A DNA stretch of 64,000 nt from NCBI RefSeq assembly GCF_008364555.1, contig NZ_VTUC01000014.1:1-64000 (forward strand), in the 5' to 3' direction. The translations under genes were made by a program, and so were the position numbers. This DNA is from Enterobacter vonholyi. GTDB taxonomy: Bacteria; Pseudomonadota; Gammaproteobacteria; Enterobacterales; Enterobacteriaceae. Shown one piece after another: positions 19,278-27,939 of the stretch; position 1 is the first letter of the stretch, and every line of letters starts with the position of its first letter. The notes beneath the pieces were generated by a model. The model ran no database searches. It was not told where the DNA came from and worked only from the letters and a program-made list of their open reading frames with translations.

Positions 19278-19478
19278 ATGCTGAAAAATGAACCGTCATT
19301 CGCGTCTTTGCTCGTTAAGCAAAGCCCCGGCATGCACTGCGGCCACGGCTGGATTATTGGTAAAGACGGCAAGCGCTGGCACCCGAGCCGCTCACAGGCT
19401 GATTTACTGGCTGGCCTGACCACCAAAAAACAGGGGGAATCATGGCTATCGAAGCTGTTTCCGCGAATGTTCCGCTAA
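19278..19478 (+). CDS. Fil-like protein (DUF2724), phage filamentation factor
   Basis: A 66-residue protein starting MLKNEPSFASLLVKQSPGMH and containing GHGWIIGKDGKRWHPSRSQ, the pattern of 186 Fil, whose expression makes host cells filament. It begins 7 bp after the cII stop and overlaps the next gene by 37 bp. Whether it blocks division here is not known. Confidence 0.75.
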   Translation: MLKNEPSFASLLVKQSPGMHCGHGWIIGKDGKRWHPSRSQADLLAGLTTKKQGESWLSKLFPRMFR

Positions 19479-19780
19479 AGGCAGGCGCGCGTCTGGCTGG
19501 TCTCAACCACGTAGCTGAATTACGTGCGAGATATTGGGGTGATAGCTGGAAAGAGGTTGAGCGTTTTGTCGATGATATGCGCGATAAACGCGATCCACAA
19601 TTTGAAGAAAATACTCGGGCGCTGGCCGCTATTTTCTTTCTGGCAAAAATACCGGCGGCTCGTCATGAGCTCGAATTAAGTGAGCTGACTACTGACGAGA
19701 AAAAGGCATTGATTACAGCGATGAATCATTTTCGTGCAGTAGTGAGCTTATTTCCAAAACGGCTAACCATGCCGAATTAA
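19442..19780 (+). CDS. DUF5347-like early phage protein
   Basis: A 112-residue soluble alpha-helical protein (RARYWGDSWKEVERFVDDMRDKRDPQFEENTRALAAIFFLAKIP). I recognise it as a hypothetical early protein common in 186/P2-like phages, probably DUF5347, with no known function. It overlaps fil and lies in the early operon between cII and the replication gene. Confidence 0.65.
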   Translation: MAIEAVSANVPLKAGARLAGLNHVAELRARYWGDSWKEVERFVDDMRDKRDPQFEENTRALAAIFFLAKIPAARHELELSELTTDEKKALITAMNHFRAVVSLFPKRLTMPN

Positions 19781-19847
19781 TCCAAACAGAAAGTTAATGG
19801 CGTAAACCCGCCGGGCTTCTTATTGCCCGAAATCAGGAGAGTCAATT

Positions 19848-20075
19848 ATGCGTAATACCGAAACCCGCAGCTTTCACACCGATAGCGATGCACTGGCCGT
19901 ACTGCTGACCGATGCCAAAAAAGAAGAGCGTAAAGACCGAGCTCTGGCCGTTTCCATGCGTCTTGAGGCGCTGGCTATCCATATTACCAAAGAGGGTATG
20001 AGCGGCACCGAAGCCGCCGAACTGCTGCGCCGTGAAGCAACCCGCTTTGAGAATGAATCACAGGAGCTGCACTAA
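19848..20075 (+). CDS. DUF2732 family early phage protein
   Basis: A 75-residue charged helical protein (MRNTETRSFHTDSDALAVLL start; ERKDRALAVSMRLEALA). The family is found in P2-like early operons and has no assigned role. It has a good ribosome site (CAGGAGAG) 6-10 bp upstream and its stop shares a base with the ATG of the next gene (TAATG), implying coupling. Confidence 0.72.
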   Translation: MRNTETRSFHTDSDALAVLLTDAKKEERKDRALAVSMRLEALAIHITKEGMSGTEAAELLRREATRFENESQELH

Positions 20076-20299
20076 TGGCCGACGCAATGGATTTAGCACA
20101 ACAGCGTGAGCAGGAAGACCGCGAGCGTCACATCAGCAACGCGCGCAGCCGTATCGCTGCGCCCTCTCGTTTCATATGCGAAGAATGTGAAGCACCAATC
20201 CCGGAAGCGCGCCGCATTGCGATTCCGGGCGTGGCTTTATGCGTGACCTGTCAGCAAATCGCCGAACTTAAATCGAAGCACTACATGGGGGCGATATGA
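20075..20299 (+). CDS. DksA/TraR-type C4 zinc-finger protein
   Basis: A 74-residue protein with the C4 finger CEECEAPIPEARR...CVTCQ typical of the short TraR/DksA proteins of P2-like phages. TraR-like proteins bind the RNA polymerase secondary channel and mimic DksA-ppGpp. It overlaps the preceding gene by one base and the next by four. Confidence 0.85.
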   Translation: MADAMDLAQQREQEDRERHISNARSRIAAPSRFICEECEAPIPEARRIAIPGVALCVTCQQIAELKSKHYMGAI

Positions 20300-20652
20300 C
20301 AATCAAAAATTTGACCGAGGAAAGCCGTTTAACCAAAGAGCAGTTAATAGCGCACATCACCCAAAGGCTGGCGCGGATTAAGCCACATTCACAGGTTAAC
20401 GATAACCTCCGCAATGAAGCACTGATGAATAAGCGCGTATTGGAAATCGCACTGGCAGCGCTGACCGCGCCGGACTACATCCCGCCTCACGTACTGGACG
20501 CGATGAGCAATATGTGTGACGGAGGCTTTAACGCGAAAGGAATTTGGGATTTATGCCGGGAGTCAATTTTGCCCCCTGAGCCTTGCCCTCGTTGCGGGAC
20601 AGTATCAAGCAGACCAGACGGTGCTCATTATTGCCATGCCGCTGATGCATAA
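20296..20652 (+). CDS. Hypothetical early phage protein with Cys-rich C-terminus
   Basis: A 118-residue protein. The start MTIKNLTEESRLTKEQLIAH resembles the TIK-LTEE tag seen on Ea22/Ead-type phage proteins. The C-terminus has a CPRCGTVSS-x-CH pattern that could bind zinc. The start overlaps the DksA-like gene by 4 bp and the end overlaps the replication gene by 17 bp. Function unknown. Confidence 0.6.
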   Translation: MTIKNLTEESRLTKEQLIAHITQRLARIKPHSQVNDNLRNEALMNKRVLEIALAALTAPDYIPPHVLDAMSNMCDGGFNAKGIWDLCRESILPPEPCPRCGTVSSRPDGAHYCHAADA

Positions 20653-22876
20653 CACTACGGTTGCTTATGCTTATCCGTGGAATGCCCCACGGTCGGCAAT
20701 AGCCAGCCCGTATCTTACTTATGACCAACAGCATCGCCGCGATCGTATGTTCGCGGCTTTGCTGCATGCGAGAAAGGTGCTTTCTCTGCAGCCTGAGTGC
20801 GTGCGTTTTGATGTATACCGCACCGCTGCGGTGTTGGAACAAAATCAGGGCAGTCAACGAGCCAATGCTTTTTTAATCAGCTTCTGCAAAAAGGCATTGC
20901 CGCGTCTGGAACTGGTCGCAAAAAAATACGAGTGCACGGGCATCGACAGCAAAGTGTCAGCCGCTGTTTTCGGTGGTCATTTCGATACTGAACTCATGCA
21001 ATATCTGGCGTCACGTATGGTAAATATGGTTGCCAGATATAACCGCCTCCCTGATATGTCGCGTGCCGATATTGACCTGCTGGCCGCTGATATCGCTAAT
21101 TTCATTCGCGCTGAACTGGCTGACAATGATGACGCTGAGTTTAGCGAGCTTAAAACGCTGTATACCTGGTATATGCGCGCCGGTTTTATTTCACTGCAAT
21201 TTAACGTTACCCCGCCGCATTGGGAGCGCGTGACAAAAAAGTATGTCGGTCAGGATGAGATAGCACCGGCAGTAATGCGCATGTTTAATGAGGCTTGGTG
21301 GCGTGGCCGTCTGCGACGCATTGCTGCGTCATGGCGGGAGCATCTGCAAATTGCAGTCGGCAACGTCAGCAAGAAACGACACGCCTATGCGAGTAAAAAC
21401 TGCGTGACCGACTGGCGTGAGCAGAAGCGCCGCACGCGTGAATTTCTCAAGGGGCTGGATCTCGAAGACGAGGACGGCAACCGCATTAGCCTTATCGAAA
21501 AATACGACGGGTCTGTCGCTAACCCTGAGATACGTCGCTGCGAGCTGATGACCCGCATCCGTGGGTTTGAAAATATTTGTAATGAGCTCGGTTATGTCGG
21601 GGAGTTTTACACCCTGACCGCGCCGTCTAAATATCACGCCACAACTAAAGCAGGCTACCGTAACAGCAAATGGAACGGAGCCAGCCCGTCGGACACACAA
21701 AGTTATCTCACCGGTCTTTGGGCGCGCATCCGTGCAAAACTGCACCGCGAAGAAATTCGTATTTTCGGGATACGTGTTGCCGAGCCTCATCACGACGGAA
21801 CCCCACACTGGCACATGCTGATGTTCATGTTGCCGGAAGACGTTGAGCGCGTGCGATTAATCATCCGAAATTATGCATGGGAGGAAGACCTCAACGAACT
21901 TAAAAGTGATAAGGCTAAAAAAGCCCGCTTTCATGCCGAAGCTATCGACCCGGAGAAAGGCAGTGCCACGGGTTATGTTGCTAAATACATTTCTAAAAAC
22001 ATTGACGGCTATGCTCTCGATGGTGAAACCGACGACGAAAGCGGTGAACTACTGAAAGAGACGGCGCCCGCTGTTTCAGCATGGGCGGCTCGCTGGCACA
22101 TACGTCAGTTTCAGTTTATCGGCGGTGCTCCTGTGACGGTATATAGGGAGCTTCGAAAAATGGCTGACCCAGAAACAGCAAGAGCGCTTAGTGTTGAATT
22201 CGCCGAAGTACATGATGCTGCTCATTTTGGCCGCTGGACTGACTATGTTAACGCTCAGGGCGGACCTTTCGTCCGTCGGGACGAATTACAGGTGCGTATT
22301 CTTTACGAGCCGCGAACAGAGCTCAATCAATATTGTGAGGAAATTGTCTGTATCAAAGGTGTGTACGATTCCGCCATTGGCGCAGGCACTCCGATTTTAA
22401 CCCGGCTTACGCAGTGGAAAATTGTTCCTAAGCGTGTCGTTGATTTGGCCGTTGACCTTCAGGACGGCTTCGCCGTCCCTCGGAGTTCTGTCAATAACTG
22501 TACGGGAAGCGAAAGCGATCCACCGATATTGGATTTAACAAAACCGCTGAGTCGTCGTGAAAGACGAGAGCTGGCGAACCGACTGAGGAAGCAAAAACCA
22601 TCAACACGACGAAAATTCATCCATGGAACGGACGAACAAAAAGCAGCTTTGTCGAAAACTATCGACGAGGTACAGCTCACAACCGGCATCACCATCAGCC
22701 GGGGCGAAGCCCTGCACCTTATGGCAGGTGGTAAGAGTTGCTTTAACGGTAAATGGTTGCGCGGAACGGCTAAGGGAGAAGTATTTTCCGCAGCGCCATC
22801 GCATCAGGCTCAAGCCAAGCGAATACTAAGACGCGTTGCGGCTTTAGCGGGAGCAGTAACAAACAATGGCACTTAA
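20636..22876 (+). CDS. A: Rolling-circle replication initiator, P2 gpA family
   Basis: A HUH endonuclease that nicks the phage origin in cis and stays bound to the 5' end. From the ATG at 20636 it is 746 residues; a second ATG lies 9 bp on and no strong ribosome site decides between them. The metal-binding motif EPHHDGTPHWHML is near residue 385 and the twin catalytic tyrosines Y-x3-Y in GYVAKYISKNIDGY near 446. A Lys/Arg-rich C-terminal region follows. The PRSSVNNC segment is encoded by the candidate origin. Confidence 0.93.
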   Translation: MPLMHNTTVAYAYPWNAPRSAIASPYLTYDQQHRRDRMFAALLHARKVLSLQPECVRFDVYRTAAVLEQNQGSQRANAFLISFCKKALPRLELVAKKYECTGIDSKVSAAVFGGHFDTELMQYLASRMVNMVARYNRLPDMSRADIDLLAADIANFIRAELADNDDAEFSELKTLYTWYMRAGFISLQFNVTPPHWERVTKKYVGQDEIAPAVMRMFNEAWWRGRLRRIAASWREHLQIAVGNVSKKRHAYASKNCVTDWREQKRRTREFLKGLDLEDEDGNRISLIEKYDGSVANPEIRRCELMTRIRGFENICNELGYVGEFYTLTAPSKYHATTKAGYRNSKWNGASPSDTQSYLTGLWARIRAKLHREEIRIFGIRVAEPHHDGTPHWHMLMFMLPEDVERVRLIIRNYAWEEDLNELKSDKAKKARFHAEAIDPEKGSATGYVAKYISKNIDGYALDGETDDESGELLKETAPAVSAWAARWHIRQFQFIGGAPVTVYRELRKMADPETARALSVEFAEVHDAAHFGRWTDYVNAQGGPFVRRDELQVRILYEPRTELNQYCEEIVCIKGVYDSAIGAGTPILTRLTQWKIVPKRVVDLAVDLQDGFAVPRSSVNNCTGSESDPPILDLTKPLSRRERRELANRLRKQKPSTRRKFIHGTDEQKAALSKTIDEVQLTTGITISRGEALHLMAGGKSCFNGKWLRGTAKGEVFSAAPSHQAQAKRILRRVAALAGAVTNNGT
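22462..22500 (+). other. Candidate phage replication origin inside gene A
   Basis: CCTCGGAGTTCTGTCAATAA (22479-22498) is nearly the same as the sequence I recall around the P2 gpA nick site, and encodes the equivalent PRSxVNNC peptide. It is directly preceded by a hairpin, GGACGGC-TTC-GCCGTCC (22462-22478), which could present the nick site. Location within A matches P2. Confidence 0.55.
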
Positions 22877-22947
22877 TATTCATCCATATCATGCACATAC
22901 AACATTCACACGTTTTTTTTCTCTTCCCATCTTTTGCTAATACGTGA

Positions 22948-22967
22948 TACTGTACAAACATACAGTA
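22948..22967. promoter_or_regulatory. LexA (SOS) box in the prophage
   Basis: TACTGTACAAACATACAGTA contains CTGT-N8-ACAG with flanking TA on both sides, a near-ideal SOS box. It lies 22 bp before a small gene and the DinI-like gene, so these are likely switched on by DNA damage, like the tum region of phage 186. Confidence 0.85.
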
Positions 22968-22989
22968 AAAACTCTATGGGAGGGATTTC

Positions 22990-23172
22990 ATGGTTGGCGA
23001 ACATTTCAGCCGAACTCAGCAAAAGTGGGCATGCGTGCAATTTATTGCCGAGGTATCTCTGATTGCAAACTGCAAACCAACAGACTTAAAGCTCGCGCTC
23101 ACTCTCATTGCGGATCTTGCAAACAGCGAAAATAACGAAACCGAAGATGATATTTTTTATAAGGCTGAATAG
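22990..23172 (+). CDS. Small SOS-controlled phage protein
   Basis: A 60-residue protein (MVGEHFSRTQQKWACVQFIAEV) with no recognised family and an acidic C-terminus. A GGGAGGG ribosome site lies 6 bp before the ATG. It is the first gene after the LexA box and 3 bp before the DinI-like gene, so the pair is likely one damage-inducible unit. Confidence 0.65.
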   Translation: MVGEHFSRTQQKWACVQFIAEVSLIANCKPTDLKLALTLIADLANSENNETEDDIFYKAE

Positions 23173-23175
23173 TTT

Positions 23176-23409
23176 ATGAGAATCAATATCACGCTGGATA
23201 AAGAGCAAAAAATTAGCCAAACGACGTTGGATGCACTTGAGGCTGAGTTGTACCGCAATCTTCAACCTATTTACCCAAAGACTGCGATCCGCATTCGCAA
23301 AGGTTCTGCAAATGGTGTTGAGCTAAGCGGTTTGAAACTGGACGAAGATAAAAAGCGAGTAATGGAAATCATGCAGCAGGTATGGGAGGACGATAGCTGG
23401 CTGCATTAA
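23176..23409 (+). CDS. DinI-like family protein
   Basis: A 77-residue protein with the DinI fold pattern: MRINITLDKEQ, an amphipathic helix (LDALEAELYRNL), YPKTAIRIRKGSANGVELSG and a C-terminal acidic helix (EDKKRVMEIMQQVWEDDSWL). DinI modulates RecA filaments. In phage 186 the SOS-induced Tum antirepressor lies at this position and has a DinI-related part. Here the gene is behind a LexA box, so it may help induce the prophage; whether it acts on RecA or CI is unknown. Confidence 0.8.
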   Translation: MRINITLDKEQKISQTTLDALEAELYRNLQPIYPKTAIRIRKGSANGVELSGLKLDEDKKRVMEIMQQVWEDDSWLH

Positions 23410-23496
23410 CAAACTCCGCCGATGCTGAAACTTGCTTTCAGTGCCGGTGGCGTTGAACAACGAGCCCGGCGAGGCGTTAGCATTTCTGGAGGGGTT

Positions 23497-23754
23497 ATGG
23501 CGGGTCATGACTTAGATTTTCAGGTGGTCTATCGGGGTAAGACCTTAGAGTATTACCGCCCCGGAGGGTGGGTTTTCTTCCAGCGGCCTAAAGATTGCGG
23601 CGGCGGGTACTGGCTGGGGCGCACTTATGATGGCATTTTTATGATTGAGTACGAGCGACCGGTATCGCTAAATGATGGTATGGACTTTCTGGCCTCAATG
23701 AAAAAAGTAGAGGCAAAAAGCGAGGAGTTTGACCCGAATTATTCACTTTTTTAG
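23497..23754 (+). CDS. Hypothetical phage protein
   Basis: The start MAGHDLDFQVVYRGKTLEYY (23497) is chosen because GGAGGGG lies 7 bp upstream; it gives 85 residues. The Gly/Tyr-rich segment RPKDCGGGYWLGRTYDGIF is distinctive but I know no family. It is the last early gene before the cos region, where P2 carries tin and old. Confidence 0.55.
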   Translation: MAGHDLDFQVVYRGKTLEYYRPGGWVFFQRPKDCGGGYWLGRTYDGIFMIEYERPVSLNDGMDFLASMKKVEAKSEEFDPNYSLF

Positions 23755-23766
23755 CGGCGCATGCAT

Positions 23767-23854
23767 CAGGTGCATGAGTTTGCATTCGTTTTTGATTCCA
23801 GTATTTGCGAGCCAGCGCCAGCGCTGGCGCGGCTCGGGGCTCCTGATGCACCTG
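23767..23854. repeat. Inverted repeats before cos
   Basis: The 310 bp between the last early gene and the portal gene hold no ORF I can support. They contain the arms CAGGTGCAT (23767-23775) and ATGCACCTG (23846-23854), and between them a perfect 16-bp palindrome GCGCCAGCGCTGGCGC (23815-23830). This could end the converging early and late transcripts or be a packaging signal near cos. Confidence 0.5.
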
Positions 23855-23881
23855 CATTTAAAGCGACCCGTTAAGCGGGCA

Positions 23882-23900
23882 GGCGAGGCGGGGATAGCAC
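23882..23900. other. cos site (cohesive end)
   Basis: GGCGAGGCGGGGATAGCAC differs at one base from the 19-nt cohesive end I recall for P2 (GGCGAGGCGGGGAAAGCAC). It lies between the early genes and the portal gene, exactly the P2 position. The terminase M/P would cut here. Confidence 0.85.
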
Positions 23901-24065
23901 TGCGCGCCAGGCGTGGAGACAGGATTTATTTTGCGCGTCTGTGCGCGTCGTGGCGGCGCGCTGTGAGGTGAGGTTTAATCGTGGGCGGTGACGGGATTGC
24001 GTGGCGTGTGCGGCGTCTGGTGAGGTCTGAGGGTGTACCGCCCGTAGGCGGCATTTTGGGCGGGG

Positions 24066-25091
24066 TTACTCGGTATCGATGCTGTAATCCTTAAAGCGGA
24101 TCACCTCCATTCCTAACCAGTCGTTTATCTCTTTAAACCGCTCCTGCAGCGGCGTCAGCTCGTTACGTACAAACACCCGCGCCACCTTCTCGATATCACC
24201 CATCGAGCCGATATTTTCAGGCTTGCCGCCCATGAGCTGGAACGGCACGCGGTGCGCATCGAGCAGGTCAGCGGCGCTCACCTTCTTGATGTTAAAAAAA
24301 TCATCCTTCGTGGCGACTTCACTCAGCGGAATAATCTTGATCCCGTCCGGTTTACCGTTAGGAGCATGGAGGAAAATATTTTTAAAATTCCCCATACCCT
24401 TCGAGTTAGCCATGGCTTTTCTAATTGCTTCAATGTCGGTGCTGTTTTGAGCCGCATCGGTCACATACATGATGTAGCCCGCGTGTGCGCCGTTCTGGTA
24501 ATACTTTCGACGATACAGCGTAGCGGATTCATTCAGCCAGGCGGAATTGAGCGCGCTCAGGTATTCCGGCATCCCGTAGAGCTCCTGATTGATATCCGGC
24601 TCAAGCAGATGGCACACCGAACCGGGGGCGAACTGGTGCGGGTGTGTGTAGTCCGACACGTACCAGTAAACCCCCTCCTCTACTCCCCGGCGGGTGTATT
24701 TGGCCGGGGAAGTTTCCAGTTTAAAGAGCTGGCCGGTAACGCTCATTCGCTTTTCAAGGTAGCCGTTAGCAAACACCAGATAATCGAGCACAAGGCGGCT
24801 GAAGTCCTGACGAGACAGCAACGGGTGCGGAATAAAGGTGCTGGTCAGAATGTTGCGCTTGACGTAAATCGGGGAGCTGTGGTGTACGGCTGCGCGCAGG
24901 CTTTTTGCCAGTCCCGAGAAGTTGACCGGCGGCTCGTACCATTTGCCGTTATTGATGCATTCGACATAGTCGAGGATGTCGCGGCGATCCAGAACGGGCG
25001 ACGGCTCACCAAAAGTGAAGGCCTCCATTTTCTGCGGCGCGCTGACAGTCATGCTGGTTTGTTTTGGCTGTTTCTTTTGGCTTTTTTTCAT
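24066..25091 (-). CDS. Q: Phage portal protein (P2 gpQ)
   Basis: The 341-residue PBSX/P2 family portal forms the dodecameric DNA gate at one capsid vertex. Landmarks are FTFGEPSPVLDRRD, YVECINNGKWYEPPV, YLEKRMSVTGQLFKLE, VCHLLEPDINQELYGMPEYLSA and the C-terminal LMGGKPENIGSMGDIEK. Its start overlaps the P stop by one base. Length matches P2 gpQ (344). Confidence 0.95.
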   Translation of the reverse strand: MKKSQKKQPKQTSMTVSAPQKMEAFTFGEPSPVLDRRDILDYVECINNGKWYEPPVNFSGLAKSLRAAVHHSSPIYVKRNILTSTFIPHPLLSRQDFSRLVLDYLVFANGYLEKRMSVTGQLFKLETSPAKYTRRGVEEGVYWYVSDYTHPHQFAPGSVCHLLEPDINQELYGMPEYLSALNSAWLNESATLYRRKYYQNGAHAGYIMYVTDAAQNSTDIEAIRKAMANSKGMGNFKNIFLHAPNGKPDGIKIIPLSEVATKDDFFNIKKVSAADLLDAHRVPFQLMGGKPENIGSMGDIEKVARVFVRNELTPLQERFKEINDWLGMEVIRFKDYSIDTE

Positions 25092-26863
25092 CAGTAGTTA
25101 ATATCCAGAATTGTAGTTGATTGCATACCGCTACCGGCTGATAGCGGCTCGTTTACCAACGCATGCATGGTCGCCCACGCGACATCCGCGTGGCTGGATT
25201 CCTCGCTGCGGCTGGCTTCATAAGTGGCGCTGCGGCCACTGCTGGTCATGGTTTTGCGGATAGCCATAAATGACTGCGTGATGTCGGTCGCACCGGCGTC
25301 GTATTCCAGACACCCGCGCCTGATGGTGTCTTTCGCTTTCAGCACCATTGCGGTTTTCATTTCCGGCGTGTAGCGGATAGCGCGCGCCGCCGGGAAGAAT
25401 GAGCGCACGAGCTGGTAAACACCCTGGCCGATGCCGGTCGCATCGATGCCGATATAGTCGACGGTGTACTTCTCGGTCAGCGCCCGGATGGCCTCGGCCT
25501 GTGCGGCAAAGTCCATGCCTTTCCACTGATGACGCTCAAGGATGCGGAACTTGCCACCGGCAATGAGCGGCGGAGCCAGTACCGCGCACCCGGCGCTGTC
25601 GCCGGTGTGTGACGGGTCATAGCCAATCCAGACCGGGCGCCAGTTAAACGGACGGTCGGCGAACGGCTCGAAGTCCTCCCATTCTTCCATCGCATCGACC
25701 ATGCAGCGCTGCAGCTCCTCGAACGGGAATACCGACGCCTTATCGTCGACGAACTCGCACATAAACAGGTTACGGAAGTCATCCGCGCTGTTTTCCTGCC
25801 TGAGCTGGTCGAGGTTAAACAGGGTGCAACCACCGGCGAGCGCGTCCTCAATGGTGACAATCTGCCGCCACTGGCCGTCTCCGCACAGCACGCCACCGGC
25901 AAGCGCCTGATGACTGATATCAATGTCGACACGTTCGTCGCGGTTGCTGCGGCCACGGTTAAACAGCTCGCCTGACCAGAACGGGTAAGCGCCATGAGCC
26001 AGCGTCGACGGCGTCGAAAAATAGGTTGTACGGAGGTGTGACTGCGAGGCCATACCGGAGGCTACTTTGCGCAGCTTCTGGAAATTGGGGATCCAGAAAA
26101 TTTCATCGACGTACAGGTCGCCGTTGTGGCTCTGCGCGGTGTTGGAATTGGTCCCGAGAAAAATCAGCTCAGCGCCATTGTTGCCGATGACGATCGGGTC
26201 GCCTGACAGGTCGACGTCAACCAGACGGGCAAAGGCGATGATGTACTTACGGAAAACGTAAGCCTGCGTTTTACTGGCCGACAAAAATATCTGGTTTTGC
26301 CCGGTCTTAAGCGCGCGCAGGAGGGACTCACGGGCAAAGTAGAACGTCGCGCCAATCTGGCGCGATTTCAGGATGTGGCGGATGCGGTGCTCTAACCCTG
26401 CTTTATGCCATCGGAGCTGATACTCAAACGACTGGTCGAAGAAAATCTCTTCCAGTTTCTCTATGGCCTCCTCGCTGAAATAATTACGTTTCGGCTTTTT
26501 GCGATCGCCTTTGTTGCGGCTGGCGATATTAGGGTTTAAATCCACCTCGTTTCCGGTCTGGCCGTAGCGGTTAACGCGCGCGAGCCGCTCCATCTGGCGC
26601 GACAGAAAATCAGCGACTTTGAAGTCATGCGCGGTCAGGTCTGGCTTTGCGTAGAGCTGGATAAGCCGCGCCTCCAGCGTCGATTCCACGCGGTTAATCG
26701 GCGCGGTTTCTTCCCATCCATCGCGCTGTTTCCAGCTCTGTACGGTCGGGCGCTTGAGCTGCAGCATGTCGCAGATTTGCGGCACGGCGAACCCCTGCCA
26801 GTACAACAGGCGCGCCTGTCGTCGCGGGTCATTGAGCAGTGAAAGGTCAGTTGAAATGGTCAT
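25091..26863 (-). CDS. P: Terminase large subunit/ATPase (P2 gpP)
   Basis: Motor ATPase for DNA packaging. I start it at MTISTDLSLLNDPRRQAR (26863), giving 590 residues as in P2; ten further codons upstream are open. An N-terminal helix-turn-helix (VPQICDMLQLKRPTVQSW, about 26-43) precedes the ATPase and a C-terminal nuclease-like domain with YIGIDATGIGQGV. Transcribed with Q away from the O-N-M-L operon. Confidence 0.95.
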   Translation of the reverse strand: MTISTDLSLLNDPRRQARLLYWQGFAVPQICDMLQLKRPTVQSWKQRDGWEETAPINRVESTLEARLIQLYAKPDLTAHDFKVADFLSRQMERLARVNRYGQTGNEVDLNPNIASRNKGDRKKPKRNYFSEEAIEKLEEIFFDQSFEYQLRWHKAGLEHRIRHILKSRQIGATFYFARESLLRALKTGQNQIFLSASKTQAYVFRKYIIAFARLVDVDLSGDPIVIGNNGAELIFLGTNSNTAQSHNGDLYVDEIFWIPNFQKLRKVASGMASQSHLRTTYFSTPSTLAHGAYPFWSGELFNRGRSNRDERVDIDISHQALAGGVLCGDGQWRQIVTIEDALAGGCTLFNLDQLRQENSADDFRNLFMCEFVDDKASVFPFEELQRCMVDAMEEWEDFEPFADRPFNWRPVWIGYDPSHTGDSAGCAVLAPPLIAGGKFRILERHQWKGMDFAAQAEAIRALTEKYTVDYIGIDATGIGQGVYQLVRSFFPAARAIRYTPEMKTAMVLKAKDTIRRGCLEYDAGATDITQSFMAIRKTMTSSGRSATYEASRSEESSHADVAWATMHALVNEPLSAGSGMQSTTILDINY

Positions 26864-27029
26864 GCTTGCCTCGTTTTTGGTGTTACGTGGCAAGGCTAAG
26901 GAAATGGGGTGTTATAAGCGCTAAGTGCCTGTTGTGTCACATCTAATCAGATCGTAAGCGGTGGCTGATACGGGTCAGAGTCGGGAAACTAAACCCGACC
27001 CGAAAACCCAACATCAGGACACCTGAACA

Positions 27030-27884
27030 ATGGCAAAGAAAGTCTCTAAATGGTTTCGCATCGGCGTCGAGGGTGACACCTGCGATGGCCGCGTCATCAG
27101 CGGCGATGATATTCAGGATATGGCCGACACGTTCGACCCGCGCGTCTACGGCTGCCGCATTAACCTCGAACATATCCGGGGGCTGATGCCCGACAGTCCG
27201 TTTAAACGCTATGGCGATGTGACCGAGCTTAAGGCGGAGATTATCAGCGATGGCTCTGCGCTCGAGGGCAAAAAAGCGCTGTACGGCAAAATCCAGCCGC
27301 TCGACGAGTTGGTCAGCATGGTTAAGGCCGGGCAGAAGGTTTACACCTCCATGGAGATCCGCCCGAACTTTGCCAACAGCGGCAAGTGTTACCTCATCGG
27401 GCTTGCCGTCACCGATGACCCGGCAAGCCTCGGCACCGAATACCTCGAATTCTGCAGCCGCGCCGCGCAGAACCCGCTCGCCGGTAAAAAAGACCAGCCG
27501 GACGACGTTTTTTCTGTGGCCTCACTGGCTGAGCTGGAGTTTGAGGACGTCCCCGACACCAGGCTCAACAGCCTGACCGATAAGGTTAAAGCCATTTTTG
27601 GCCGTAAGCAGGCCAGCGATGACGCGCGTCTCGCTGATGTGCATGAGGCGGTGACCACCGTCACCGAGCAGGTGCAAACCAATCTCAACGCTACCGACCA
27701 GCGCGTCACCGAGCTGGAGACCGCTTTTGCACAGCTTAAGCAGGACGTGAACAGCAAAGTCGATGAAAACGCGCAGGCGTTCACCTCCCTGAAAAGCTCT
27801 CTCGACAGCACCGAAAGCCAGCGCCAGCCGCGCCGCGAGCTTTCAAAAGGCGGTACGGGCGACGAGCTGCTGACCAACTGCTGA
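27030..27884 (+). CDS. O: Capsid scaffold and maturation protease (P2 gpO)
   Basis: A 284-residue serine protease that cleaves itself and the capsid, its C-terminal part serving as scaffold. The catalytic triad of P2 gpO falls on the same residue numbers here: Asp19 (DTCDGR), His48 (NLEHIRG) and Ser107 (VYTSMEIRP). A helical scaffold region (about 195-265) follows, ending in a basic tail. Confidence 0.95.
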   Translation: MAKKVSKWFRIGVEGDTCDGRVISGDDIQDMADTFDPRVYGCRINLEHIRGLMPDSPFKRYGDVTELKAEIISDGSALEGKKALYGKIQPLDELVSMVKAGQKVYTSMEIRPNFANSGKCYLIGLAVTDDPASLGTEYLEFCSRAAQNPLAGKKDQPDDVFSVASLAELEFEDVPDTRLNSLTDKVKAIFGRKQASDDARLADVHEAVTTVTEQVQTNLNATDQRVTELETAFAQLKQDVNSKVDENAQAFTSLKSSLDSTESQRQPRRELSKGGTGDELLTNC

Positions 27885-27939
27885 TAACACGCCGGGCGCG
27901 TTGCCCGGTCTCAACCTTTTTACCCGAACAGGAAACACC

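Noticed and set aside
22944..23135. 63-codon frame starting inside the LexA box
   Set aside because: It begins within the operator and overlaps the better 60-codon gene, which has a strong ribosome site.
26864..27029. Possible Ogr boxes (TGT-N12-ACA) between P and O, and upstream of FI
   Set aside because: Several TGT and ACA triplets occur but none at the exact spacing by eye, so no late promoter is claimed.
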